Below, in pieces: positions 32,467 to 40,243 of a stretch of 64,000 nucleotides of DNA; the stretch's first letter is position 1, and each line of letters opens with the position of its first letter. A model generated the notes under the pieces. That model was not told where the DNA came from and searched no databases. It worked only from the letters and a program-made list of their open reading frames with translations. The translations under genes and the position numbers were made by a program. The stretch is from positions 62,001-126,000 of the forward strand of contig NZ_PGVG01000019.1 of assembly GCF_002795245.1 (NCBI RefSeq). The letters run 5' to 3'. This DNA is from Bradyrhizobium forestalis (GTDB lineage Bacteria; Pseudomonadota; Alphaproteobacteria; Rhizobiales; Xanthobacteraceae).

Positions 32467-33285
32467 ATGGATCATCTGAAAACGCGGGGCATCAGCATGC
32501 CCAAGCTCGGCCTCGGTACCTTCCGCATGCAGGGCGAGACCTGCCGTGCAGCGGTCGAAAGCGCGCTGTCGATCGGCTATCGCCACATCGATACTGCCGA
32601 GATGTATGCCAATGAGGAGCCGATCGGCTCGGCCATCGCGTCGTCCCGCGTGCCGCGCGGCGAGCTGCACGTCACCACAAAAGTCTGGCACGAGAACCTA
32701 AGCCCGGACGCGATCCGCCGCGCTTTCGACGCCAGCCTGCAAAAACTCCGGCTCGACCATGTCGACCTCTACCTCGTGCACTGGCCCTCGAAGGCTGCGA
32801 ACTGGGGCGCGGTGTTCGAGACCCTGATGAAGCTGAGGGAGGAGGGGCGCACGCGGGCCATCGGCGTTGCCAATTTCACCACCGCGCTGCTCAAGGTCGC
32901 GGTCGAGGACATCAAGGCGCCGATCGCCTGCAACCAGATCGAATATCACGCCATGCTCGCTCAATCGAAGGTGCTGGCCTATCTCCAGGCCAAGTCGATT
33001 CCGCTGGTTGCCTATTGTCCACTGGCGCAAGGTCGCTTCGCGACCGATCCGGTGCTGGCCGAAATCGGCGTTAAACACAACGCGACCGCCGCGCAGGTCG
33101 CGTTGAAATGGCTGCTCGACCAGGACGGCGTCGCTGCGATCCCGAAGGCCTCGCGCCGCGAGAGCCAACAGGCCAATCTAGACGCGCTGAAGATCACGCT
33201 CGACGATGCCGATCGCGGGAAGATCGCTGGGCTGGCGAAGGACAAGCGCTGCGTCAATCCCGGCTTCGCACCGGCGTGGGATTAA
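32467..33285 (+). CDS. Aldo/keto reductase
   Basis: 272-residue AKR barrel. The catalytic tetrad is visible: Asp and Tyr in DTAEMYANE, Lys in VTTKVWHENL and His in LYLVHWPS. The segment CNQIEYHAMLAQSKVLAYLQ and the C-terminal IPKASRRESQ motif (NADPH binding) fit the 2,5-diketo-D-gluconate reductase group (AKR5-like). It reduces aldehydes or ketones with NADPH; the natural substrate is unknown. Start ATG 32467 with CAGGAGCC upstream. The gene ends before a strong bidirectional terminator. Confidence 0.92.
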   Translation: MDHLKTRGISMPKLGLGTFRMQGETCRAAVESALSIGYRHIDTAEMYANEEPIGSAIASSRVPRGELHVTTKVWHENLSPDAIRRAFDASLQKLRLDHVDLYLVHWPSKAANWGAVFETLMKLREEGRTRAIGVANFTTALLKVAVEDIKAPIACNQIEYHAMLAQSKVLAYLQAKSIPLVAYCPLAQGRFATDPVLAEIGVKHNATAAQVALKWLLDQDGVAAIPKASRRESQQANLDALKITLDDADRGKIAGLAKDKRCVNPGFAPAWD

Positions 33286-33399
33286 AGCGGAATGGCTTTA
33301 GGTTGAATCGATGGCCGCGGCTCGTTCAGCTCTCCCGCTTGCGGGAGAGGCGTAGGCCGCCTCTGGCTGCCCTTGTGAGCGAAGGAAGAGAGCACGCAA

Positions 33400-33428
33400 G
33401 AAAATGGCCCCCGCGAGGGGCCATTTTC
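33400..33428. terminator. Bidirectional intrinsic terminator
   Basis: GAAAATGGCCCC and GGGGCCATTTTC are perfect 12-bp arms around a 5-nt loop. A and T runs on both flanks let it act for the aldo/keto reductase gene (+) and the convergent gene that ends at 33480 (-). Confidence 0.85.
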
Positions 33429-33479
33429 TTTCGCGTTGCGCATGAGCCTCCGGTGGCGATGGCTGCGCTTGACAGGCGG

Positions 33480-33932
33480 CTAATCGCAGCGCTGCTGCGC
33501 GGGAGTTGGTACGCCGGTGGCGACGTACTTGCCGTCCCTGATCGTGTACGCGCCGCGCTCGCTGCGATTGTAAATCGCGCGCAAGCTGCCGTCCTTCTGC
33601 AACAGGAGTCCAAATTCGCGCGCCTGGTGCAGCGAGGGGAAGTATACCATCACATTGAGCAGGCCCTCAGCATTCACCGCGGCGGACACCACTTCGTTCT
33701 CGTCCCCGGCCTCGCCGAAATTGCGGCGGTACATCACCCGGCCGTCTTTCCGGATTTCGTAAGTCAAGAGTGCCCCCTTGTCGCGGTCTGGCCGGGCCGA
33801 GCAATCGACCGCCCACGAGCCGAGCAGGCCCCATTGCTCCACGGTCGCGGCCAGCGTCTCGGCGCCGGCCATGGAGGTGAACGCGACCCACAGCACCGCA
33901 GCCGCGATCCCGCGGCCAAGACAACGCATCAT
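33480..33932 (-). CDS. Exported protein of unknown function
   Basis: 150 residues from ATG 33932 (MMRCLGRGIAAAVLWVAF), with a signal peptide ending near AGAE and a mature domain containing WGLLGSWAVDCSARPDRDKG, YEIRKDGRVMYRRNF and a C-terminal Cys (PAQQRCD); the two cysteines may pair. A longer start at 33983 is possible. The pattern (LLGSWAVDCSxP...) is typical of small Bradyrhizobium periplasmic proteins with no assigned role. Confidence 0.72.
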   Translation of the reverse strand: MMRCLGRGIAAAVLWVAFTSMAGAETLAATVEQWGLLGSWAVDCSARPDRDKGALLTYEIRKDGRVMYRRNFGEAGDENEVVSAAVNAEGLLNVMVYFPSLHQAREFGLLLQKDGSLRAIYNRSERGAYTIRDGKYVATGVPTPAQQRCD

Positions 33933-34091
33933 GTCCTGAGAAACCCCGCCTCGAAGAATTCCAAAGTGTAGCATCACGCTCACGGCCGTTCCACGGCAGC
34001 CGCCGATCGCTCGCGAATTTGATCCGCGTCAATGAGACAGGGCGTTTCGAGGGTAAGATGGCATTTCCCGAAGGCGAACGTGGATAGACCA

Positions 34092-34364
34092 ATGCTCAAT
34101 CAAGTCATGGATTTTGCGGGCGAAGTGCTGCCGGGGAGCTGTGCCGTACCGCCTTATTCCGAGGCCGCGTTTCTGACGGAGCTGGGCGATCGCTTACGAT
34201 CCTCGCGCATGCGCTGCGACCTGTCGCGCCGCGAGCTGGCCCGCCGCTCCGGGATCTCCGAGCGCTACATCGCCCAGATCGAGGCCGGCAAGGGTAACGT
34301 CTCGATCGTCCTGTTGCTGCGGCTCGCCTCCGCGATCCACGGCAGTCAGCCACAGGTGGCCTGA
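34092..34364 (+). CDS. XRE-type HTH regulator, BoxR/BzdR-like DNA-binding domain only
   Basis: 90 residues. A helix-turn-helix domain (about 28-85: LGDRLRSSRMRCDLSRRELA, RRSGISERYIAQIEAGKGNV, SIVLLLRLASAIHG) closely resembles the N-terminal domain of BoxR/BzdR regulators of aromatic degradation, which normally continue into a shikimate-kinase-like effector domain that binds benzoyl-CoA. Here the protein stops right after the HTH. It may be a truncated regulator or a true stand-alone form. It lies 18 bp upstream of an aromatic ring-cleavage dioxygenase gene and may control it. Confidence 0.78.
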   Translation: MLNQVMDFAGEVLPGSCAVPPYSEAAFLTELGDRLRSSRMRCDLSRRELARRSGISERYIAQIEAGKGNVSIVLLLRLASAIHGSQPQVA

Positions 34365-34382
34365 CGCTGCGAGGTGACCGTC

Positions 34383-35237
34383 ATGGGGCAGCTCGTACTC
34401 GCGGCCAAGGTCACCCACGTTCCATCATTGATGCTGTCGGAGGCGCCCGGCAGCTTATTGCGGGCCGCCCGTGAGCCGGCGGTCAGCTCTTTGCGCGAGC
34501 TCGGCCGGCGGGCGAAGGAGCGCGGCGCTACCTGCTTCGTGGTGTTCGACACCCACTGGCTCTCCAATTTCGGCTACCACATCAACGCCAATGCGCGGCA
34601 TCGCGGTTCGTTCACGAGCCACGAGGCGCCGCAGATGATCCGGGATCTGCGCTACGATCTGCCGGGTGATACGAAGCTGGCTGAAGCCATCGCCAACAAG
34701 GCCGGGGACGCGGGCCTCAACGTGATCGCCCATCAGGTGGCCAGCCTCGGGCTCGAATACGGCACCATCGTCCCGATGCACTACATGAACCCCGACGGAT
34801 TTGCGAAGGTGGTCTCGGTCGCCTCGCCGCTGTTCGCCTCGTTCGAGGAGAGCCGGATTCTCGGTGAAGCCACCCGCCGGGCGATCGACGAATCCGGTGA
34901 GCGGGTCGCCGTTCTCGCCAGCGGCTCGCTCTCGCATCGGCTCTGGCCGAACAAGAAGCTGGGCCCCGAGGCGTGGACCTCGGTTGCCAGCGAGTTCAAC
35001 CGCCAGGTCGACCTGCGCGTGCTCGAGCTGTGGCAGAGCCGCCGCTACCGCGAATTCCTCGACATGCTTCCGGACTATGCCACCAAGTGCAACGGGGAAG
35101 GCGGCATGGCCGACACGATCATGCTGTTTGCAGCGCTCGGCTGGTACGATTATCGTGGCACCGCCGAGCAGCTTTGCGACTATTTTCCGTCGTCGGGCTC
35201 CGGCCAGGTCAACGTGGAGTTTCACGTCGAGACGTGA
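34383..35237 (+). CDS. HpaD-type class III extradiol ring-cleavage dioxygenase
   Basis: 284 residues of the LigB superfamily. It closely follows the 3,4-dihydroxyphenylacetate 2,3-dioxygenase pattern: AAKVTHVPSLMLSE (metal His), VFDTHWLSNFGYHINANARH, GLEYGTIVPMHYMN, VLASGSLSHRLW and YATKCNGEGGMADT. It would open a catechol ring meta to the hydroxyls using Fe(II) and O2. Start ATG 34383 has GAGGTGA upstream; GTG 34374 is an alternative. No other hpa genes are adjacent, so the substrate is uncertain; the neighbours are an HTH gene and an aminotransferase. Confidence 0.85.
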   Translation: MGQLVLAAKVTHVPSLMLSEAPGSLLRAAREPAVSSLRELGRRAKERGATCFVVFDTHWLSNFGYHINANARHRGSFTSHEAPQMIRDLRYDLPGDTKLAEAIANKAGDAGLNVIAHQVASLGLEYGTIVPMHYMNPDGFAKVVSVASPLFASFEESRILGEATRRAIDESGERVAVLASGSLSHRLWPNKKLGPEAWTSVASEFNRQVDLRVLELWQSRRYREFLDMLPDYATKCNGEGGMADTIMLFAALGWYDYRGTAEQLCDYFPSSGSGQVNVEFHVET

Positions 35238-35247
35238 GGCATCGACC

Positions 35248-36480
35248 TTAGGCCCGCTTCTCGACATTGGCGCTGCGGGCGGGCACGCCGAACTCCTTGC
35301 GGCAGACCTCGGCCAGCACGGCGACGCCATCGCGGATCTGCTGATGCGTGGGGCTGGCAAAGCACAGCCGCAGCCGCGAGCTGGAATGGTCCTTGTTGGT
35401 CGACCATTCCGGCCCCGGATTGATCGAGACGCCGGCGGCGAGCGCGGCCTGATACAGCTTCAGCGTATCGACCTGGTCGGGCAGCTTCACCCAGAGGAAG
35501 ATGCCGCCCTTGGGCTCCTCGAACTCGGCGGCCGTCCCGAACTGCTCGTTCAGCGCTTCCATCAGCGTGTCGAGCTTGGTGCGCAGCGCCTTCGTCAGGG
35601 TCGGCACATGGCTTGCAAAATGCGGCCTGCAATAGGCGGCCAGCACCATCTGCTCCAGCGCGCCGGAGCCCGCATCCGTCTTCAGCGCCAGTATCCGCGA
35701 CATCACCTCCCAGGGCGCCACGACGAAGCCGACGCGCAGCGCCGGCGCGATCGACTTGGAGAACGAGCCGATATGGATCACGCCGCCGTTCGGGCTCATC
35801 GCGTGGATGGCGGGCGGCCGTTGCCCCGACCAGACCAGGTCGGCATAGCAATCGTCCTCGAAGATGGGCACGCCATATTCGGTCGCGAGCCGCACCAGCT
35901 CAGTGCGCCGGCTCTCGGGCATGATGCTGCCGGTCGGGTTCTGCACCGTCGGAATGGTGTAGATGTATTTCGGACGGATGCCGCGGCCCTTCAGGTCGGC
36001 CAGCGTGGAGGCCAGCAGGTCCATGCGCATGCCGTCCTTGTCAAGGGGAATGCCGACGACGTTGACGCCGAGTCGCGCCAGGCGCGTCAGGGAGCCCTGA
36101 TAGCTCTCCTGCTCGAAAATCACGGTGTCGCCGCGCGCCAGCAGGGTGGCGTTGACGAGGTCGAGCGCCTGGAGCGAGCCGGAGACGATCAGGAGATCGT
36201 CGACCGTGGAGGTGATGCCGGCATCGCGCTTGAGTTTCGTCGCCAGGAATTCGCGCAAGGGCAGGTAGCCCTGCGGACCATGCGCCAGACCGTAGGTGGC
36301 GAGCGAGCGGCCCTCGCGCCGCAGCACCGTGTTGGTCGCTTCGATCAGCTCGTCGAGCGGCACCTGTTCGGCATCGTTGTTGCCGCCGACGAAGCTGTAT
36401 TGGGCAAGGCCCGTCCAGCGCGCAGAGGGGGCCGGCAGCCCTGCGGGAAACAGGGGCGCGAATTCGAAGCTGGACGTCAT
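35248..36480 (-). CDS. PLP-dependent aminotransferase (2-aminoadipate/aromatic type)
   Basis: 410 residues from ATG 36480 (MTSSFEFAPLFPAGLPAPSA), fold type I class I/II. Visible: a SYGLAHGPQGYLPLRE-type segment (here TYGLAHGPQGYLPLREFLA), IVSGSLQALDLVNATL, IPTVQNPTGSIM, FEDDCYADLVWSG and the PLP lysine in SFSKSIAPALRVGF. This group includes LysN-like 2-aminoadipate aminotransferases and the catalytic half of MocR regulators, but no N-terminal HTH is present. It converges with the dioxygenase gene; a role in aromatic or branched amino acid turnover is only inference. Confidence 0.88.
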   Translation of the reverse strand: MTSSFEFAPLFPAGLPAPSARWTGLAQYSFVGGNNDAEQVPLDELIEATNTVLRREGRSLATYGLAHGPQGYLPLREFLATKLKRDAGITSTVDDLLIVSGSLQALDLVNATLLARGDTVIFEQESYQGSLTRLARLGVNVVGIPLDKDGMRMDLLASTLADLKGRGIRPKYIYTIPTVQNPTGSIMPESRRTELVRLATEYGVPIFEDDCYADLVWSGQRPPAIHAMSPNGGVIHIGSFSKSIAPALRVGFVVAPWEVMSRILALKTDAGSGALEQMVLAAYCRPHFASHVPTLTKALRTKLDTLMEALNEQFGTAAEFEEPKGGIFLWVKLPDQVDTLKLYQAALAAGVSINPGPEWSTNKDHSSSRLRLCFASPTHQQIRDGVAVLAEVCRKEFGVPARSANVEKRA

Positions 36481-36532
36481 GGGAGCGTTCCTCGTTTTGT
36501 TCTTGTTGAGCGGCGGCTTTGCACCGGCGGCC

Positions 36533-37060
36533 TTACCTCTTGCCGGCCGTCCGGGTCGGCCGGCCCTGGCTGATGAAAGCGTAATGCGCATTGGCGATGC
36601 CGCCCACCATCAGCGCTTCGACCACCGGCTCGGCGATCTCGCCCGTGGCGGCCCAGTCGACGAGAAAATTGGCCCCGGTCCCGCCGCGCACGTCGTCGGT
36701 CGGAATGAAGATCGAGACGGTGGCGAGCGGCCTCAACGCCACCGGCGTCTTCAGATAGCTCTCGACCTGCTTGCCTGCGGTGTCGAAATAGGCGATGCGT
36801 TTGACGACCAGCGGCTGGGTCTCGGAGGCGTTGTGCACGCTCAGCGTCACCGAGAAGTCGACACGCAGCTTGCCCTGGCTCATCGCGACGCTGGAATAGG
36901 CGGGCACGTAGAATCCGCCGGAAACGGCGAGTTCCTCCTTCGGCAGCGCGGTGAGCGAATCGGCAAAGTTTTGTTCGATATTGACCTTGGATTGCGCGGC
37001 GGCGGGCACGACAAAGGCGAGGGGGCCTAGCAGAATGCCTGCGAAGAGCCCTCTCCGCAT
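36533..37060 (-). CDS. DUF3124 exported protein
   Basis: 175 residues from ATG 37060 (MRRGLFAGILLGPLAFVVPA), Sec signal peptide ending at AAAQ, then a DUF3124 domain: GGFYVPAYSSVAMSQGKLRV, DFSVTLSVHNASE, KRIAYFDTAGKQVESYLKTP and GTGANFLVDWAA. The family is beta-rich and periplasmic with unknown function. It lies divergent from the CPA2 antiporter gene (67-bp gap) and 52 bp upstream of the aminotransferase gene on the same strand. Confidence 0.85.
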   Translation of the reverse strand: MRRGLFAGILLGPLAFVVPAAAQSKVNIEQNFADSLTALPKEELAVSGGFYVPAYSSVAMSQGKLRVDFSVTLSVHNASETQPLVVKRIAYFDTAGKQVESYLKTPVALRPLATVSIFIPTDDVRGGTGANFLVDWAATGEIAEPVVEALMVGGIANAHYAFISQGRPTRTAGKR

Positions 37061-37127
37061 GTGACGAATTGCTCGCTTGCCGCACCGCAACCCGTCTCTA
37101 GGGTGCGGCAAAACGGACCAATTTGGC

Positions 37128-38858
37128 ATGCACGAGCTCATTCGCGACATCACTCTCTCTATCCTGTTTGCCTGGATGCTGGGCCTGCTCGCCCATTTCT
37201 CCCGACAACCGCTGATCCTGGCCTACCTTATCGCCGGCTTTTGCATAGGTCCATTCGGCGCCGGTTGGGTCCATTCGCAGGAATCGATCAGCGTCATCTC
37301 CGAGCTTGGCCTGATCTTCATGCTGTTCATGATCGGGCTCGAGATCGACCTGAAGAAGATCGTGCGGGCAGGGCGGGTGATCCTGTTCGCGGCGGGCAGC
37401 CAGCTGCTCGGCGGCTGCCTGCTCGGGATTCTGTTCTTCGTCGGCATCGGCCTGTCGCTCGGCGGCGGGCATTTCGATGCGGTCTATCTCTGCGTCGCCT
37501 GCGCGCTGTCGAGCACCGTCATCATCGTCAAGGTGCTCTACGAGAAACGCGAACTCGATACGCTGCCGGGCCGCATCACCCTCGGCATCCTGGTGCTCCA
37601 GGACATCTTCGCCATCCTGTTCCTGGCGGTGCAGCCGAGCCTGGCCAATCTGCAGGTCAGCGTCATCCTGCTCTCGATCGGCCGCGTCGCGGTGCTGGTC
37701 GCGGCCGCGCTGCTGGTCAGCCGTTACGTGCTGCCGCGCCTGTTCCACCAGATCGCCCGCCGCCCCGAGCTGATCCTGCTCGGCGCGCTCGCCTGGTGCT
37801 TTCTCGTCGCCGAGACCGCCGAGCGGCTCTCGCTGTCGCGCGAGATGGGCGCGCTGATTGCCGGCGTCTCGCTCTCGACCTTCCCTTACGCGCTCGACGT
37901 CACCGCCAAGGTCACCACGCTCCGCGATTTCTTCATCACGCTGTTCTTCGTCGCGCTCGGCATGACCATTCCCGTGCCCGGCCTCTCGGTGATTGGCCTT
38001 GCCTTGATGATCGCGGGGTTCACGGTGGCGAGCCGCCTCGTCACGACGTTCACGCCGCTCTACCTGATGAAGCAGGGCCTGCGCGCCAGCCTGTTGCCGG
38101 CGCTGAACCTTGCGCAGATCTCCGAGTTCTCGCTGGTGGTGATCCAGACCGGTATCGCCGACCACCATATCGCGGCGGAGACGGCGAATGCCGCCTCGTT
38201 TGCCTTCGTGGTGCTGGCGGTGCTCTCCACCTTCGTAATGACCCGCAGCGACGAGATCACCCGCTGGGCGATCGGCCCCTTGAAGCGGATCGGCCTGCGC
38301 GACCTCGATCACGGCAACGGCCATGCCGAGGACGGACACGGAGGCGGCCATGGCGAGGCCCGCCGCATCGTCATCCTGGGCTTTTTCCGTGCGGCGAGCG
38401 CGCTGCTGGCCGAGATCGAACGGCAGACACCGGTGCTGCTCGAGCAGATCACCGTGGTCGATTTCAACCCCAATGTGTACCAGACGCTGCTTTCACGCGA
38501 TCTGCACGTGATCTACGGCGACATCAGCAATGTCGATACGCTGCTCCATGCCGGCATCGGCAAGTCCGAGATGATCATCCTCAGCGTGCCGGATTCGCTG
38601 CTGAAGGGCGCCACAAACGAGAAGCTGGTCCGCCACGTCCGCGCGCTCAATCCGACCGCCCTGATCGTCGCCACGGCCGATCTCCTGGCCGACGTCGGCG
38701 CGCTCTACGAGGCCGGCGCCAGCTATGTCACCGTGACCCGGCTCAGCGATGCCCATGAGCTGTTTACCGTGATCGAAGCCGCCCAGGCCGGGCTGCTCGC
38801 GGACAAGCGCGCCGAGCTCGATCTGCGCCTCGGCGAGCGCCGCGAGGTGCTGCCCTGA
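37128..38858 (+). CDS. CPA2-family cation:proton antiporter with TrkA-N domain
   Basis: 576 residues from ATG 37128 (MHELIRDITLSILFAWMLGL). Twelve or so membrane helices (about 1-390), then a His-rich linker (GNGHAEDGHGGGHGEARR) and a Rossmann TrkA-N/RCK domain (about 415-535). The family is KefB/YbaL-like and exchanges K+ or Na+ for protons. The nucleotide loop reads ILGFFRAAS, lacking the glycines of the usual GxGxxG, so NAD binding may be lost or altered. The His-rich linker might sense metal or pH (inference). The start upstream at 37077 is unsupported. Confidence 0.9.
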   Translation: MHELIRDITLSILFAWMLGLLAHFSRQPLILAYLIAGFCIGPFGAGWVHSQESISVISELGLIFMLFMIGLEIDLKKIVRAGRVILFAAGSQLLGGCLLGILFFVGIGLSLGGGHFDAVYLCVACALSSTVIIVKVLYEKRELDTLPGRITLGILVLQDIFAILFLAVQPSLANLQVSVILLSIGRVAVLVAAALLVSRYVLPRLFHQIARRPELILLGALAWCFLVAETAERLSLSREMGALIAGVSLSTFPYALDVTAKVTTLRDFFITLFFVALGMTIPVPGLSVIGLALMIAGFTVASRLVTTFTPLYLMKQGLRASLLPALNLAQISEFSLVVIQTGIADHHIAAETANAASFAFVVLAVLSTFVMTRSDEITRWAIGPLKRIGLRDLDHGNGHAEDGHGGGHGEARRIVILGFFRAASALLAEIERQTPVLLEQITVVDFNPNVYQTLLSRDLHVIYGDISNVDTLLHAGIGKSEMIILSVPDSLLKGATNEKLVRHVRALNPTALIVATADLLADVGALYEAGASYVTVTRLSDAHELFTVIEAAQAGLLADKRAELDLRLGERREVLP

Positions 38859-38906
38859 CGGCGTCCGGCCGCCTTCCTTGCGGCCAATCTGCGCCTATAT
38901 CGCTGG

Positions 38907-38956
38907 TATGCCCGGTGCAAGCCTGAAACCCCTTGGCAGGCCCGCCGTCTGGCATA
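38907..38956 (+). other. Nested inverted repeats in the ribB leader
   Basis: TATGCC (38907-38912) pairs with GGCATA (38951-38956), and inside it GCCTG (38921-38925) pairs with CAGGC (38937-38941). It lies about 80 bp before the ribB start. It does not match the FMN riboswitch consensus. A structured leader is possible but unproven. Confidence 0.3.
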
Positions 38957-39034
38957 TGTGGTTGCGCTGGGGAGACTAGCGCGCCGACCCAAGTCCGGCT
39001 AAGCCTCCCGGCCATAACCGATAGAGATTGGGAA

Positions 39035-40111
39035 ATGCCCGATAGCGTTCAGGAAGTCTTGCAGGCCTTTGCCCGGGGTGAACTCGTGGTCGTCACCGAC
39101 GACGAGGACCGTGAGGGCGAGGGCGATCTGATCGTCGCCGCCTCGCTCTGCACCGCCGAGAAGATGGCCTTCATCATCCGCCATACCTCCGGCATCGTCT
39201 GCGCGCCCGTGACGACCGAGGACGCGCGCCGCCTGCGGCTCGATCCGATGGTCGCCCACAACGATTCCGCGCACACCACCGCGTTCACGGTCTCGGTCGA
39301 CTACAAGCCCGATGGCGGCACCGGCATCTCCGCCGAGGAGCGCGCCTCGTGCTGCCGCGCGCTCGCCAATCCCAATGTCGGCGCCCACGACTTCGCCCGG
39401 CCAGGCCACATCTTCCCGCTGATCGCCAAGGACGGCGGCGTGCTTTTGCGCTCCGGCCATACCGAGGCCGCCGTCGACCTCTGCAAGCTCTCCGGCCTGC
39501 CGCCGGTCGGCGTCATCAGCGAGCTCATGAACGACGACGGCAGCGTGATGAAGGGCGAGCAGGTTGCCCGCTTCGCCGCCGAGCACAAGCTCAAGCACGT
39601 CACCATCGCGGACATGATCGCCTACCGCCAGGCGCGCGAAAAGCTGATCGAGCGGGTCTCGACCTTCGTCACCGAGAGCCCGATCGGTCCGTTGCAGGGC
39701 TATGCCTACCGCTCGCCGTTCGATTCCATCGCGCACGTCGCCTTCGTCTACAACGGGGTCGGCGACGGCAAGAACGTGCTGACGCGCTTCCACAAGCCGA
39801 ACATCGTCAAGGACACCTTCACCGGCCACAAGCGCATGGCGGTCGTGCTCGAGCATTTCAAGAAATCGGGCCGTGGCGTGCTGGTTTACTTGCGTGACGG
39901 CGCGGCCGGTGTCCCCGTGGCGCCGCTGCCGGACGAGTCGTCGACGGAGGCTGACCGCAACCGCCAGTGGCGCGAGGTCGGCGTCGGCGCGCAGATCCTG
40001 CGCGACCTCGGCGTCACCTCGATCCGGCATCTCACCTCCTCGGTGCACGACTACAAGGGTCTGTCGGGCTTCGGTATCGAGATCGTCGCCAACGAGCAGC
40101 TCGAAAGCTGA
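39035..40111 (+). CDS. ribB: 3,4-dihydroxy-2-butanone 4-phosphate synthase with degenerate GTP cyclohydrolase II domain
   Basis: 358 residues. The N-terminal RibB domain (about 5-205) is intact: TDDEDREGEGDLIVAA (metal-binding Glu), HTSGIVCAP, RPGHIFPLIAKDGGVLLRSG and HTEAAVDLCKLSGLPPVGVI. It converts ribulose 5-phosphate to dihydroxybutanone phosphate for riboflavin. The C-terminal half (about 212-355) has the RibA fold pattern (ESPIGPLQGYAYRSPFDSIA) but the zinc motif C-x10-C-x-C is replaced by HKPNIVKDTFTGHKRMAVV, so GTP cyclohydrolase activity is not expected. Such RibBX proteins are known in alphaproteobacteria. GGGAAATG gives the start. Confidence 0.92.
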   Translation: MPDSVQEVLQAFARGELVVVTDDEDREGEGDLIVAASLCTAEKMAFIIRHTSGIVCAPVTTEDARRLRLDPMVAHNDSAHTTAFTVSVDYKPDGGTGISAEERASCCRALANPNVGAHDFARPGHIFPLIAKDGGVLLRSGHTEAAVDLCKLSGLPPVGVISELMNDDGSVMKGEQVARFAAEHKLKHVTIADMIAYRQAREKLIERVSTFVTESPIGPLQGYAYRSPFDSIAHVAFVYNGVGDGKNVLTRFHKPNIVKDTFTGHKRMAVVLEHFKKSGRGVLVYLRDGAAGVPVAPLPDESSTEADRNRQWREVGVGAQILRDLGVTSIRHLTSSVHDYKGLSGFGIEIVANEQLES

Positions 40112-40243
40112 CCACATCGCGTCCAGGTGCGTGCCGTTGCGCCGCCCCGGAACGATCGACACCAGGATGCAATTGAACTTGTTGCCGCGGCGCTTTACTT
40201 TGTCGGGCAATTATCGACGGAACCAGACGCGAAAGGACGTTTC

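Noticed and set aside
38859..39034. FMN riboswitch before ribB
   Set aside because: The conserved FMN aptamer blocks are not present; only simple inverted repeats are seen.
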